A stretch of 64,000 bases of DNA from Paraburkholderia sp. DHOC27 (GCF_003429005.1 NZ_QVQV01000004.1:310518-374517), one strand, 5' to 3'. Positions 54,269-62,554 are shown, numbered from the stretch's first letter. Translations and numbers: made by a program. Notes: generated from the letters alone by a model not told the origin.

Positions 54269-54342
54269 TTTTTGCCTGCTTTTCAGTAAAAACCATCTTA
54301 CTCCTACTATCTGCTCCAGTCGCATCAACGGATTGAGCCGGA

Positions 54343-54358
54343 TGGCACACGTTTCGCT
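54343..54358 (+). promoter_or_regulatory. Sigma-54 (-24/-12) promoter of the amyloid-like operon
   Basis: TGGCACACGTTTCGCT places GG (54344-54345) and GC (54356-54357) with the strict spacing of sigma-54 promoters; the TGGCAC part is consensus and the -12 part has TCGC instead of TTGC. Transcription would start near 54369, and AAGGAG (54373-54378) and the ATG at 54386 follow. Confidence 0.8.
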
Positions 54359-54385
54359 AAATGCTGTGCACCAAGGAGACACACC

Positions 54386-54871
54386 ATGCGACTCGCTTTC
54401 CGCACCAACCTGCACCAACTGCCGCTGTGCGCCGCGCTGTGTGCCATTGCCGGTTTGTTGAGCGTCCCGCAGGTCGCCGCTGCGCAAGATTCTGTCCCCG
54501 TAACACCCGCTGCAAACGCAGCGTTTGTCACCGTAACAGACACGTCGTCCGCAGTGAATGTGCCCGCTCCAGCGAGTGCCGACACGACGACTCAGGCAAC
54601 CGCTTCCGGGGACCCCGCAAAAGCCAACCTGACGCCCGATGCCTCGTCGTTCAGCGATGTCTCGCTCGACGACCAGGTGCTGTCGCGTCAACGCGGTGGC
54701 TTCAGCGGCATGTTGATGGTCGCGGCGACCCCGCAACTGATGCGCGGCGCGAACAGCGGCGGCAATGGCGTGACGTTGTGGGACGAGATCGCCCCGCCCT
54801 CGCCGATGCCGATTCCGCTCGATGCCGCGGCCAACGCGCAGGGCAACGTTGCAGCTTATCAGCGCAAGTGA
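54386..54871 (+). CDS. Secreted first protein of the amyloid-like operon
   Basis: A 161-residue exported protein with a signal peptide (about 1-33, ending VAAAQ), then an Ala/Thr/Val/Pro-rich region and at 92-105 the motif VSLDDQVLSRQRGG. This resembles the leader of double-glycine peptides cleaved by C39 proteases, and a C39-type protease is encoded four genes downstream. The position is that of FapA (a chaperone in Pseudomonas), but I see no clear similarity. AAGGAG precedes the ATG. A sigma-54 promoter lies 28 bases upstream of the coding sequence. Confidence 0.75.
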   Translation: MRLAFRTNLHQLPLCAALCAIAGLLSVPQVAAAQDSVPVTPAANAAFVTVTDTSSAVNVPAPASADTTTQATASGDPAKANLTPDASSFSDVSLDDQVLSRQRGGFSGMLMVAATPQLMRGANSGGNGVTLWDEIAPPSPMPIPLDAAANAQGNVAAYQRK

Positions 54872-54940
54872 CCGCCCATCCACAGATCACTGCTCGCTCA
54901 CATGCTTACTAAAACAGGCGCTCGCCAGCAAGGACATGAA

Positions 54941-55459
54941 ATGAACACCTCAACCCGGATGCCGCGTCCCCGCCTCCGCCTCGCTCCTTCGGTGCGTGTG
55001 CTGCTCGGCGTGTTGGTCAGCGTGGTGGCGGCCGGCATTGCAGTGAGCGCCTTCGCCCAGCAGTCGATCAACCCCGGCGACATCATCGTCGAACGTCAGG
55101 TCACGCCGCGTGATGCCTTCGACGCCGTGCCGAAGAGCCAGGACCCGGTGGCCGTGCGGGCCACGACCTTCCCGGCCAACTCGTTCGATCCGGCCATGGC
55201 CGCGCTCGTGAGCGACACCGATCTGGTCAACGCACACGGATCGAGCGGCGTCGGCGGCGACGCCGCATTGAGCGGCACGGGCCTGCAAGCCGTCACGCAG
55301 ATTCTGAGCGGCAAGGCGACCGGCAACAACGTCGCGCTGAACGCCGGCAGCATCGGTCAACCGGCAGCAGGTGTGGGCGGCACGATCACCTCGTCGGTGG
55401 TGGGCGCGCTGGCGCCGCTGTCCTCGGCTCTGGGCGGCGCACTCGGAGGCATGAAATGA
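54941..55459 (+). CDS. Secreted protein of unknown family, amyloid-like operon
   Basis: A 172-residue protein with an Arg-rich, long signal sequence (about 1-38, ending VSAFAQ), a polar middle and a C-terminal Gly/Ala/Ser-rich part (VVGALAPLSSALGGALGG). It has no Fap repeat that I can see and no membrane helix after the signal. I chose the ATG at 54941 because AAGGA lies 6 bases before it. The next gene overlaps by 4 bases, so the two are translationally coupled. Confidence 0.75.
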   Translation: MNTSTRMPRPRLRLAPSVRVLLGVLVSVVAAGIAVSAFAQQSINPGDIIVERQVTPRDAFDAVPKSQDPVAVRATTFPANSFDPAMAALVSDTDLVNAHGSSGVGGDAALSGTGLQAVTQILSGKATGNNVALNAGSIGQPAAGVGGTITSSVVGALAPLSSALGGALGGMK

Positions 55460-56076
55460 GCACCGTCCGTCATCTGCGCAAGGCCTGCCTCGGCGTGGGC
55501 GTGAGCGCGAGCCTCGTAGCAGGCAGCGCGTATGCGCAGGCGCTGCCGGGCGTCGGCGCCACGGCGACGATCGCCACGGGCGCCGCAGCCGGCTCGACCG
55601 GTGCGATCACGGTGAACGAAACGGCCGGGCTGAACAACGCCCAGGCCAATCAGGTGACGATTACCACAGCAGGCGCGATCGGCAACGACAACGCCAGCCT
55701 GCAAAGCGCGACTGGCGCGGCGCGCGTGACCAACGCCCGCGCGTCGATACAGGGCAGTGCATTTTCCAATACGTCCGGAGCGGTGCTGGTGAATCAGTCT
55801 GCGGGCGCAGGGAATCTTCAACGCAACAGTACGCAGATCGGTACTGCGGCGGTTGGAGTCGAGACCGTCTCGGATGGGGAGCTATCCGCGACGGCCGCGA
55901 AAAACGGCGGTCTGGGTCAATCGATCGGGGTTAATAGCGTACGCGAGGCCAACATATCAAACGAAGCCTTCAAGAACGTCAGCGGGATCGTTCAGATCAA
56001 CCAGGCAGCTGGTGCCGGTAACGCCACGGCAAACAGTTTTGTGCTCCGTCCCCCGGCGGGCACTTCTTTTAACTGA
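55456..56076 (+). CDS. Fap-type amyloid repeat protein (FapB-like)
   Basis: A 206-residue exported protein with a signal peptide ending YAQA (about residue 28). It has three copies of a motif of about 20 residues: near 46-66 (ITVNETAGLNNAQANQ), 108-129 (VLVNQSAGAGNLQRNS) and 176-195 (VQINQAAGAGNATANS). This is the Asn/Gly/Ala repeat of Fap amyloid subunits in Pseudomonas. No Cys. Its size and single block per repeat fit a minor nucleating subunit rather than the main fibre. The start overlaps the preceding stop (ATGA). Confidence 0.8.
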   Translation: MSTVRHLRKACLGVGVSASLVAGSAYAQALPGVGATATIATGAAAGSTGAITVNETAGLNNAQANQVTITTAGAIGNDNASLQSATGAARVTNARASIQGSAFSNTSGAVLVNQSAGAGNLQRNSTQIGTAAVGVETVSDGELSATAAKNGGLGQSIGVNSVREANISNEAFKNVSGIVQINQAAGAGNATANSFVLRPPAGTSFN

Positions 56077-56102
56077 CAACACAAGTATCGGAGCGAAAAA
56101 TC

Positions 56103-57686
56103 ATGAAGCGCACTCTCATTGCAGCAGCCGTTCTCATCACCGCTACGGGCAGCGCATTCGCTGGGCCGAAAGACCCGTACATCTTCAACGCCACGCTGGT
56201 CGGCGAAGAAGTGGGCATCGAAGGATGGGTTGGCCTGTACGGCTGCGTCCACGTGTCCAGCAGCGCTGGCGCGGTGATCAACAACAACCAGAGCGTCAAC
56301 GTTCACGCCTCGCTGGATCCGCAAGCGCAAAGCTTCACGGTGGGCCGGGTCACGACGTCGTACGACAACAGCATGCACAGCGTGTCGGGCACCGGTGCCA
56401 ACAGCACGTATAACTACAGCGGCTTCAGCACCGCGCAGCAAGGCATGTCGACCCACACGTCGAGCAACACGGATGTCGCCGGTTCGACCACGACGCGCAG
56501 CTCGTCGAGCGCCTATGCATACGGCAACCAGGCTTCGGTCGGCGAAAGCAGCGCCTACCATGCCACGAGCGACAACGGCAGCGCCCACGACAGCACCATC
56601 GCCGCCGGCCTGACCACGACGGACAACAGCGCCTACAGCAACACCAACAACCGTGGCCGCTCGACCACCGTGTCCGGTTCGCAGGCCGCAGCAGGCACGG
56701 TCACGCTGTCGGGCAGCGTCAAGTCGAAGGGCAACCTCGCCAACGGCTCCGCCAGCGTCACGCTGTCGGGCTCGGAAGGCACGGCTGCTACGGCGACCCG
56801 CTCGGGCGAAACCAGCACGGCTTCGAACGGCACACATTCGTACGGTTCGGTCAGCACGCTGAACGGCTCGCTCGCAACGACCAACGCCAACGCTTCGTAC
56901 GCTGACGGCACGCAAAGCTTCGGTGCTTCGGCACAAGACAGCGGCTCGGGCTCGAAGGCACGTACTTCGACCGACACGTATGCCCACAACTCGTCGTCGA
57001 CCCGCACGAACACCGAATCGGGTTCGTCGTCCTACGCAACCGCAACGGGTTCGACGCATGCCTGGGGCTACAGCGTGAACGATTCGCTGAACACCACCAA
57101 CGAAATGGTGACGGGCAGCGTGACGCAGGTCTACAACACGCAAGTGGCCGGCACGCTGAACGCCACCACCGGCACGGGTGCAGCGTCGGGCGTCTCGGGC
57201 AACCTGGGTATCAACATCGGCGAAGGTATCGACAACGCCCAGAGCAACGATACGTCGCTCGCTTCGGTGGATGTCGGCAACGTGTTCGGCAATGCGCAGG
57301 TGTTCAGCACGCAGTCGTCGGCAGGCAACGCGAAGATCAACAACTTCAACCTGAATGCGTCGATCGGCGACAGCTCGCTGCAAAACGTGTCGGGCAACGT
57401 TGGTGTGAACGTGGCCTCGGGTATCGGCAACGTGCAGAACAACAGCCTTGCTGGTGCAGTGACGACGACCAATGCAGGTCAGGCACTGACCACGGCAATG
57501 GTTGCCACGGATGACAACTCGCAAGCGGCTTCGATGCAGGTGAGCGGGCAATTCCAGGGCACCGCGATGCTGGGCGCCAATGCACTGTCGGGTTCGCAAG
57601 GCAACATCGGCGTGAACATCGCCGGCGGCGCAGGCAACCTGCAGCACAACGGCCTCGCCATCGCAGCACTGAACAGCGGCAAGTAA
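56103..57686 (+). CDS. Fap-type amyloid subunit (FapC-like)
   Basis: A 527-residue exported protein with a signal peptide (about 1-21, ending AFA). Residues 80-330 are low-complexity Ser/Thr/Asn/Ala/Gly with many Tyr-Gly steps; there is one Cys, near residue 43. Three Fap-type repeats lie at about 365-382 (GNLGINIGEGIDNAQSN), 430-447 (GNVGVNVASGIGNVQNN) and 500-520 (GNIGVNIAGGAGNLQHN), spaced by linkers. I infer that it is the main fibre subunit because it is the largest repeat protein. It begins 26 bases after the previous stop. Confidence 0.8.
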   Translation: MKRTLIAAAVLITATGSAFAGPKDPYIFNATLVGEEVGIEGWVGLYGCVHVSSSAGAVINNNQSVNVHASLDPQAQSFTVGRVTTSYDNSMHSVSGTGANSTYNYSGFSTAQQGMSTHTSSNTDVAGSTTTRSSSSAYAYGNQASVGESSAYHATSDNGSAHDSTIAAGLTTTDNSAYSNTNNRGRSTTVSGSQAAAGTVTLSGSVKSKGNLANGSASVTLSGSEGTAATATRSGETSTASNGTHSYGSVSTLNGSLATTNANASYADGTQSFGASAQDSGSGSKARTSTDTYAHNSSSTRTNTESGSSSYATATGSTHAWGYSVNDSLNTTNEMVTGSVTQVYNTQVAGTLNATTGTGAASGVSGNLGINIGEGIDNAQSNDTSLASVDVGNVFGNAQVFSTQSSAGNAKINNFNLNASIGDSSLQNVSGNVGVNVASGIGNVQNNSLAGAVTTTNAGQALTTAMVATDDNSQAASMQVSGQFQGTAMLGANALSGSQGNIGVNIAGGAGNLQHNGLAIAALNSGK

Positions 57687-57750
57687 AACAAACGTTGGGG
57701 GACGCGCCGGCGGGCGGTATCGCCGGCGCGCATAAAAGCAGGAGACCAGC

Positions 57751-58461
57751 ATGACCGGGTTCGTACGTGTCCCGGCGCTACGGCTAGCCGTTGCGCTGGC
57801 GTGTGGTTCTGTGTGGGGCGTCTCGCACGCACAGTCGACCATCGATACCAACACCTTCGTGGGCGTGCCGTTAGTCAAGACGGTCCGCTCCATGAAAGAT
57901 ATCCGCTACAGCCACATCGTCAGCCAGCAATACGACTATAGCTGCGGTGCGGCCGCCCTCGCGACGCTACTCAAATTCGGCTACGGAATAGATATTCCGG
58001 AGACCGAACTGATTCGCCGGATGATGGTGTTCTCGACGCCGCAAGTGGTCGTCAAGAACGGCTTTTCGATGCTCGACATGAAGAAGTTCGTCGAAACCAT
58101 CGGACTGCGCGGGCGCGGTTTTCGGGTCAATACGGACGCGCTGTATCACCTGCAGATCCCCGTGATGGTCCTGATGAACATCAATGGCTACGAACACTTC
58201 GTGATCGTCAAGCACGCCGCCGACGGCCGCATTTTCATTGCGGACCCGGCTCTCGGCAACCGCATCGTGCGCGAAGACGATTTCACGAAGAGCTGGAACG
58301 GCCTGGTGTTCGCGGTGCTTGGCAAACCCTTCAGGGAGGATTCCCCGCTGTTGCAGGACAACGAGTCGCTGGCCCTCAAGCTGCGCGCGAATGCGCTGGC
58401 AACCGGGACGGCGGCGACACCTTTTGTGGAGTACGGCTTGATCAAGGCAGAACTGTTCTGA
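57751..58461 (+). CDS. Periplasmic C39-type cysteine protease (FapD-like)
   Basis: A 236-residue exported protein with a signal peptide ending SHAQ (about residue 28). The C39 pattern is complete: oxyanion Gln60, nucleophile Cys65 in YDYSCGAAAL, His149 in GYEHFVIV and Asp165 in IADPALG. FapD of Pseudomonas is a C39-like protease of unclear substrate. Unlike bacteriocin processing enzymes it has no ABC transporter domain. CAGGAG lies before the ATG. It follows the main subunit by 64 bases and the next gene by 7. Confidence 0.88.
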   Translation: MTGFVRVPALRLAVALACGSVWGVSHAQSTIDTNTFVGVPLVKTVRSMKDIRYSHIVSQQYDYSCGAAALATLLKFGYGIDIPETELIRRMMVFSTPQVVVKNGFSMLDMKKFVETIGLRGRGFRVNTDALYHLQIPVMVLMNINGYEHFVIVKHAADGRIFIADPALGNRIVREDDFTKSWNGLVFAVLGKPFREDSPLLQDNESLALKLRANALATGTAATPFVEYGLIKAELF

Positions 58462-58468
58462 CGCAACC

Positions 58469-59308
58469 ATGAAACGCCACCTCTCACAATTGGGCCTCGC
58501 GTTATGCACCACGATGTGCGGCCTGAATCACGGCGCTTTTGCCGCCGACATCGCCGGCTTGCCACCGGTGCCCGAATTTCTTTCGTCCCATGAAGCCGCG
58601 CCGCAAACGCTAAAAGTCGTGGCCGTGGACGACGACGTACTCGAACAACAGACCGGCAAATCCGCCGGCGGCGGCACGATGATTTCCGGGTTCGTTCTGA
58701 ACCTGCTGTCTCAATGGAATTTGCCGAACGGCGTGAGTGCCCTTGCGCAAGGCACGCTCACCGCGACGCAGACCGCGGCCGGCCAGATCGCCACCACGGT
58801 GAGCACGCTCGCTCAGGTCACCAGTAACGCGCTGGGCAATAACGGCAGCACGGGTGCGGGGAACACCGGTGCGAATGCGAATGCCAGCGTGAGCGGTGGA
58901 CAGAACGTCTCCGTGAACGGTGTCTCGCAGGTCACCCAGGTGGCAGGCAACAACAACCTGGGCACCAACGCAGCGCAGATCGACTTCACCAATACGCCTG
59001 TCACGCCGGCAAGCGGTAACGGTGCGCTCTCCGCAGCAGCCTCCAATTCGACCGGCACCGTCAAGGCCGGCATTGCGTTTGGCAGCAACGGTGTAACGGT
59101 GGCCCTGCAAACACCAGCGGGACTGGCCAGACAAACCATCGCGCCGAGTAATGCGCAGATCGCGCAGTTGCTGCAGATAGCCGGCAGCAACCAGCAGGTC
59201 GCCAATCAGTTGCAGCTCAGCTTGCAGACGACGCAGATGTCCGCCGCGATGGTTCGTCAGCTTGGCGTTCTGCAAGCCTTGCAAAACAGCGCCAGCTCGA
59301 GGAGATAA
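58469..59308 (+). CDS. Secreted Fap-repeat protein with leader-like motif (FapE position)
   Basis: A 279-residue exported protein with a signal peptide ending GAFA (about residue 25). At 53-69 it has VDDDVLEQQTGKSAGGG, which resembles the motif of the operon's first protein. At about 148-172 it has one Fap-like repeat (VNGVSQVTQVAGNNNLGTNAAQ). The C-terminal part is Gln/Ala-rich with a helical look (QIAQLLQIAGSNQQ). By position it corresponds to FapE, a minor extracellular component. It lies between the C39 protease and the barrel gene. Confidence 0.75.
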   Translation: MKRHLSQLGLALCTTMCGLNHGAFAADIAGLPPVPEFLSSHEAAPQTLKVVAVDDDVLEQQTGKSAGGGTMISGFVLNLLSQWNLPNGVSALAQGTLTATQTAAGQIATTVSTLAQVTSNALGNNGSTGAGNTGANANASVSGGQNVSVNGVSQVTQVAGNNNLGTNAAQIDFTNTPVTPASGNGALSAAASNSTGTVKAGIAFGSNGVTVALQTPAGLARQTIAPSNAQIAQLLQIAGSNQQVANQLQLSLQTTQMSAAMVRQLGVLQALQNSASSRR

Positions 59309-59441
59309 CCCAGGGGAGAAAAAAAGTGGGCCGCCACCCGCGAAAAAACAAGAAGCAACAACTACGCACGCAGTACAGATAGCACGGCGCGCAGCCTGGA
59401 GAACCGGGCAGCGTGCCGTCAGAAATACCGGGGGAATAAAA

Positions 59442-60902
59442 ATGAATAACGCACCAGGAACCGGAGTGCCCCGCACGGCACTGGCGGCGATTCCAATCGC
59501 CGTCATGCTGTTCGCACTCTCTCAGACAGCGGGCGCGCAGGCGCTCGCCAATCAATCCGTCGACGATCGGCTCAATATGCTGATGCGTGTGGTCGACGAG
59601 CAGCAGAAGCAGATCAATTCGCTGGAACAGCAGGTCGTCAATCTGGAGATGTCACAACGCGGCCGCGGCCTGTCCGGGCCCGCTACGGGTCCCGACGGCA
59701 CGACGGTGGCCGAGCAGCCGGGCGCCGATGGCCTGCCCGTGCCGCTGCCGCCGCTTGCCCAGGTCAGTCCTGGCGCGCCTGCGCCCGGCAGCGCAACCGG
59801 CACGGCGACGGGCGTCCCCGTCACGCCGCCCACGCCGGACGAAAGCAGTAACAGCTCGGGCGCGACCGCAGGCGGTCTACCCGCTGCTTCCGATGGCTCC
59901 GGTGCGGGCGCCGTGGGGCAAACCCAGAAAGCCGCGCAGCCGGTGCGCACGCAATCCGAAGAAGCCGTCGCGCAGCAACAGAACGCGGCCCTCTTCGCGC
60001 ACAGCCTGACGTTCGACTGGGGCATCAGCGACACCTACTACGATCGCCGCCAGCTCCAGCTCTCCGGCTTCCTCGCGCTCGATGCGATTTTCCTCGGCAA
60101 CATCAATCTGGGCGAGACCAAGTCGCACCAGGTGATGGCCGATCTGGACACCCGCTACGGGCTCACCGACCGCATCAGCGTCGACGTGGACGTGCCGTAC
60201 ATCTACCGGCACAGCAACTTCATCGTCGGCGGCGCCGGCGGTGCGGCCAACACGCTCTCGGATGCGTCGGCCAATTCGAGCGATATCGGCGACGTCAACT
60301 TCGGGATCTACTACCAGTTCCTGAAAGAGACCAACAATCTGCCCGACCTCGTGGGCAGTCTGCGCATCAAGGCGCCGACTGGCTCCTCACCCTTCGGCAT
60401 CAAGCTGCAACAGGTCGATGCCGACAACACCAACCTCGTCGCCCCGAGCAAGCTGCCCACCGGCACCGGCTTCTGGAACATCACGGCGGGTATGTCGGTG
60501 TTGAAGACCTACGACCCGGTCGTGCTGTTCGGCAGCCTCTCCTACACCTACAACGTGGCCCGCTCGTTCGCGGACATCTCGTCGGTGGAAGGCCAGACCG
60601 AACCGGCCACGGTCAAGCTCGGCGACATCGTGCAGTTCGGCGGCGGCGTTGCCCTGGCGTTCTCGGACAAGGATTCGGCAAGCATCTCGTACACGATGGC
60701 GCTCGAACCGGAGTCCGAAACCAAAGCGCCGGGCAGCAGCTATTCGAAGGTGCCCGGCAGCGAAACCGCTGCTGCCGCGCTCAACTTCGGGCTGAACCAC
60801 GTGGTGAACAAGCACTTGACGATCAACGGCTCGGTGTCCGTCGGCCTCACGCCCGACGCACCGAACTTCGTGGTCGGCGTGCGGTTCCCCTACACATTTT
60901 GA
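59442..60902 (+). CDS. Outer-membrane beta-barrel with N-terminal coiled coil (FapF-like)
   Basis: A 486-residue outer-membrane protein. After the signal peptide (about 1-34) comes a coiled coil (about 42-72, LNMLMRVVDEQQKQINSLEQQ) and a Pro/Gly/Ser-rich linker (about 75-170). From about 185 it is a beta-barrel with YGLTDRISVDVDVPY, which is the pattern of the MetA-phenol-degradation type barrel family, and ends in a C-terminal Phe. This is the layout of FapF, the trimeric secretion pore of Fap fibres. GGGGGA lies before the ATG at 59442. Confidence 0.85.
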   Translation: MNNAPGTGVPRTALAAIPIAVMLFALSQTAGAQALANQSVDDRLNMLMRVVDEQQKQINSLEQQVVNLEMSQRGRGLSGPATGPDGTTVAEQPGADGLPVPLPPLAQVSPGAPAPGSATGTATGVPVTPPTPDESSNSSGATAGGLPAASDGSGAGAVGQTQKAAQPVRTQSEEAVAQQQNAALFAHSLTFDWGISDTYYDRRQLQLSGFLALDAIFLGNINLGETKSHQVMADLDTRYGLTDRISVDVDVPYIYRHSNFIVGGAGGAANTLSDASANSSDIGDVNFGIYYQFLKETNNLPDLVGSLRIKAPTGSSPFGIKLQQVDADNTNLVAPSKLPTGTGFWNITAGMSVLKTYDPVVLFGSLSYTYNVARSFADISSVEGQTEPATVKLGDIVQFGGGVALAFSDKDSASISYTMALEPESETKAPGSSYSKVPGSETAAAALNFGLNHVVNKHLTINGSVSVGLTPDAPNFVVGVRFPYTF

Positions 60903-60926
60903 TGTGCCAACAAGACGAGGTTGATC

Positions 60927-62480
60927 GTGCGCGAATCATCCCATTTGACTAGTGTTCCGCCGCCCTCCGGTACGCATCTTTCGCTCGCCAGACCGCTGGA
61001 CGTCAGCCTGATGCGTCCACAGGAAAGCGCGCTGCCCGCCGAGCGGCGCGAACCGCCTGCGACCGAAGAGAAAAACGTCGCGGCGCCCCCGCTCGCGCAT
61101 ACCGAACGCATCGTGATGTACGTCTCGCGCAGCGTCGATGAGGCGCTCGTCGCGCATCTGAAAAGCCGCGACTGGACGGTGGTGGTGGCGCGCTCGGCGC
61201 ACGAGGTGTTGCGTCTGCTCAAGCCCGATACGGTGTGCGCCGGGATCGTGGATCTGGCCAGTTTTCCGCCGCGCGACATTGGCGGCCTCGAAGCGAGCCT
61301 GCGCCAGCAGCAGGTGGGCTGGATCGCGCTCGCGACGCCGCAACGGCTGGCCGACCCAGACGCACGCCGCCTGATCCGCCACTACTGCTTCGACTACATC
61401 AAGACGCCGGTCGCGCACGCGACGATCGACTATCTGGTCAGCCACGCATTCGGCATGGTGACGCTGTGCGATCCGGAAGAGACGCCGCCGGTCTCGACGG
61501 GCGGCGACGACGAGATGGTCGGCACCTGCGAGGCGATGCAGCAGCTCTTTCGCACTATCCGCAAGGTCGCCAATACGGATGCCAGTGTGTTCATCTCCGG
61601 CGAATCGGGTACCGGCAAGGAACTCACCGCGCTCGCAATCCACGAGCGTTCGCCGCGCCGCAAGGCGCCGTTCGTCGCCATCAACTGCGGGGCAATTCCG
61701 CATCATCTGTTGCAGTCCGAATTATTCGGCTACGAACGGGGCGCGTTCACCGGCGCGAACCAGCGCAAGATTGGCCGGGTGGAAGCGGCAGACGGCGGCA
61801 CGCTGCTGCTGGATGAAATCGGCGACTTGCCGCTGGAAAGCCAGGCAAGCCTGCTGCGTTTTTTACAGGAAGGCAAGATCGAACGGCTGGGCGGGCGCGA
61901 GTCCATTCCGGTGGATGTGCGGATCATTTCGGCCACCCACGTGGACCTCGAAAGCGCCATGCGCGACGGACATTTTCGCGCGGACCTGTTTCACCGCCTG
62001 TGCGTGCTGCGCGTCGACGAGCCGCCGCTGCGCGCCCGTGGCAAGGACATCGAAATTCTTGCCCATCACATCCTGCACAAGTTCAAGACCGACAGCACGC
62101 GCAAGATTCGTGGCTTCATGCCGTCGGCGATCGAGGCCATGCATAACTACAACTGGCCCGGCAACGTGCGCGAGATGATCAACCGCGTGCGCCGCGCCAT
62201 CGTCATGGCGGAAAACAAGCTGATTTCCGCCGACGATCTCGATCTTGCGCACTTCACCGCTCAGCAAAGCGTGAGCCTCTCGCAAGCCCGCGAAGCCGCC
62301 GAGAAGCGTGCCATCGAAGCAGCCTTGCTGCGTCATCGGCATCGTCTGACCGAGGCGGCGGCGGATCTCGGCATATCGCGCGTCACGCTGCACCGGTTGA
62401 TGGGTGTGCATGACCTGCGCGAGATGACCGAGGTGGACGAAAAGTCGCTGTTCGGTGACGGCGCAGCGGCGCGCGAATGA
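60927..62480 (+). CDS. VpsR-type sigma-54 enhancer-binding regulator, downstream copy
   Basis: A 517-residue paralogue of the regulator at 52458-53849. It has about 60 extra polar N-terminal residues before the VpsR-like domain (HYCFDYIKTP). Walker A is at 225-232, GAFTGA at about 272-277, and a Fis-type helix-turn-helix at the end (AAADLGISRVTLHRLM). I chose GTG at 60927, with GACGAGG at a good distance; an in-frame TTG lies two codons earlier. It starts 25 bases after the barrel gene stop and is probably the last gene of the operon. Divergence from its paralogue is clear in the N-terminal half. Confidence 0.92.
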   Translation: MRESSHLTSVPPPSGTHLSLARPLDVSLMRPQESALPAERREPPATEEKNVAAPPLAHTERIVMYVSRSVDEALVAHLKSRDWTVVVARSAHEVLRLLKPDTVCAGIVDLASFPPRDIGGLEASLRQQQVGWIALATPQRLADPDARRLIRHYCFDYIKTPVAHATIDYLVSHAFGMVTLCDPEETPPVSTGGDDEMVGTCEAMQQLFRTIRKVANTDASVFISGESGTGKELTALAIHERSPRRKAPFVAINCGAIPHHLLQSELFGYERGAFTGANQRKIGRVEAADGGTLLLDEIGDLPLESQASLLRFLQEGKIERLGGRESIPVDVRIISATHVDLESAMRDGHFRADLFHRLCVLRVDEPPLRARGKDIEILAHHILHKFKTDSTRKIRGFMPSAIEAMHNYNWPGNVREMINRVRRAIVMAENKLISADDLDLAHFTAQQSVSLSQAREAAEKRAIEAALLRHRHRLTEAAADLGISRVTLHRLMGVHDLREMTEVDEKSLFGDGAAARE

Positions 62481-62554
62481 AGCAAAGTGGCGGGTAACGG
62501 GGGCTCGCCGGGCCTCAGGTAGAATCGTAACGATTCCGTTACCCTGTTCACTCC

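Larger units (their letters stand above)
53850..54385. other. AT-richer divergent control region of the amyloid-like operon
   Basis: This 536-base gap is AT-rich compared with its neighbours. Near the regulator it holds a dyad TTTTCAC/GTGAAAA (53930-53947) and GCTGA/TCAGC (53915-53925), and the CTGAA-N5-TTCAG pair (53896-53910). GTTTTCGA and TCGAAAAC (54046-54053 and 54077-54084) form a spaced inverted repeat. The perfect dyad at 54251-54268 and the sigma-54 promoter at 54343-54358 have their own entries. Confidence 0.7.

Noticed and set aside
55992..57893. 633-residue minus-strand frame over the amyloid-like subunit
   Set aside because: Composition (Arg, Val, His, Cys-rich) and full overlap with well supported genes show a shadow caused by biased codon use.
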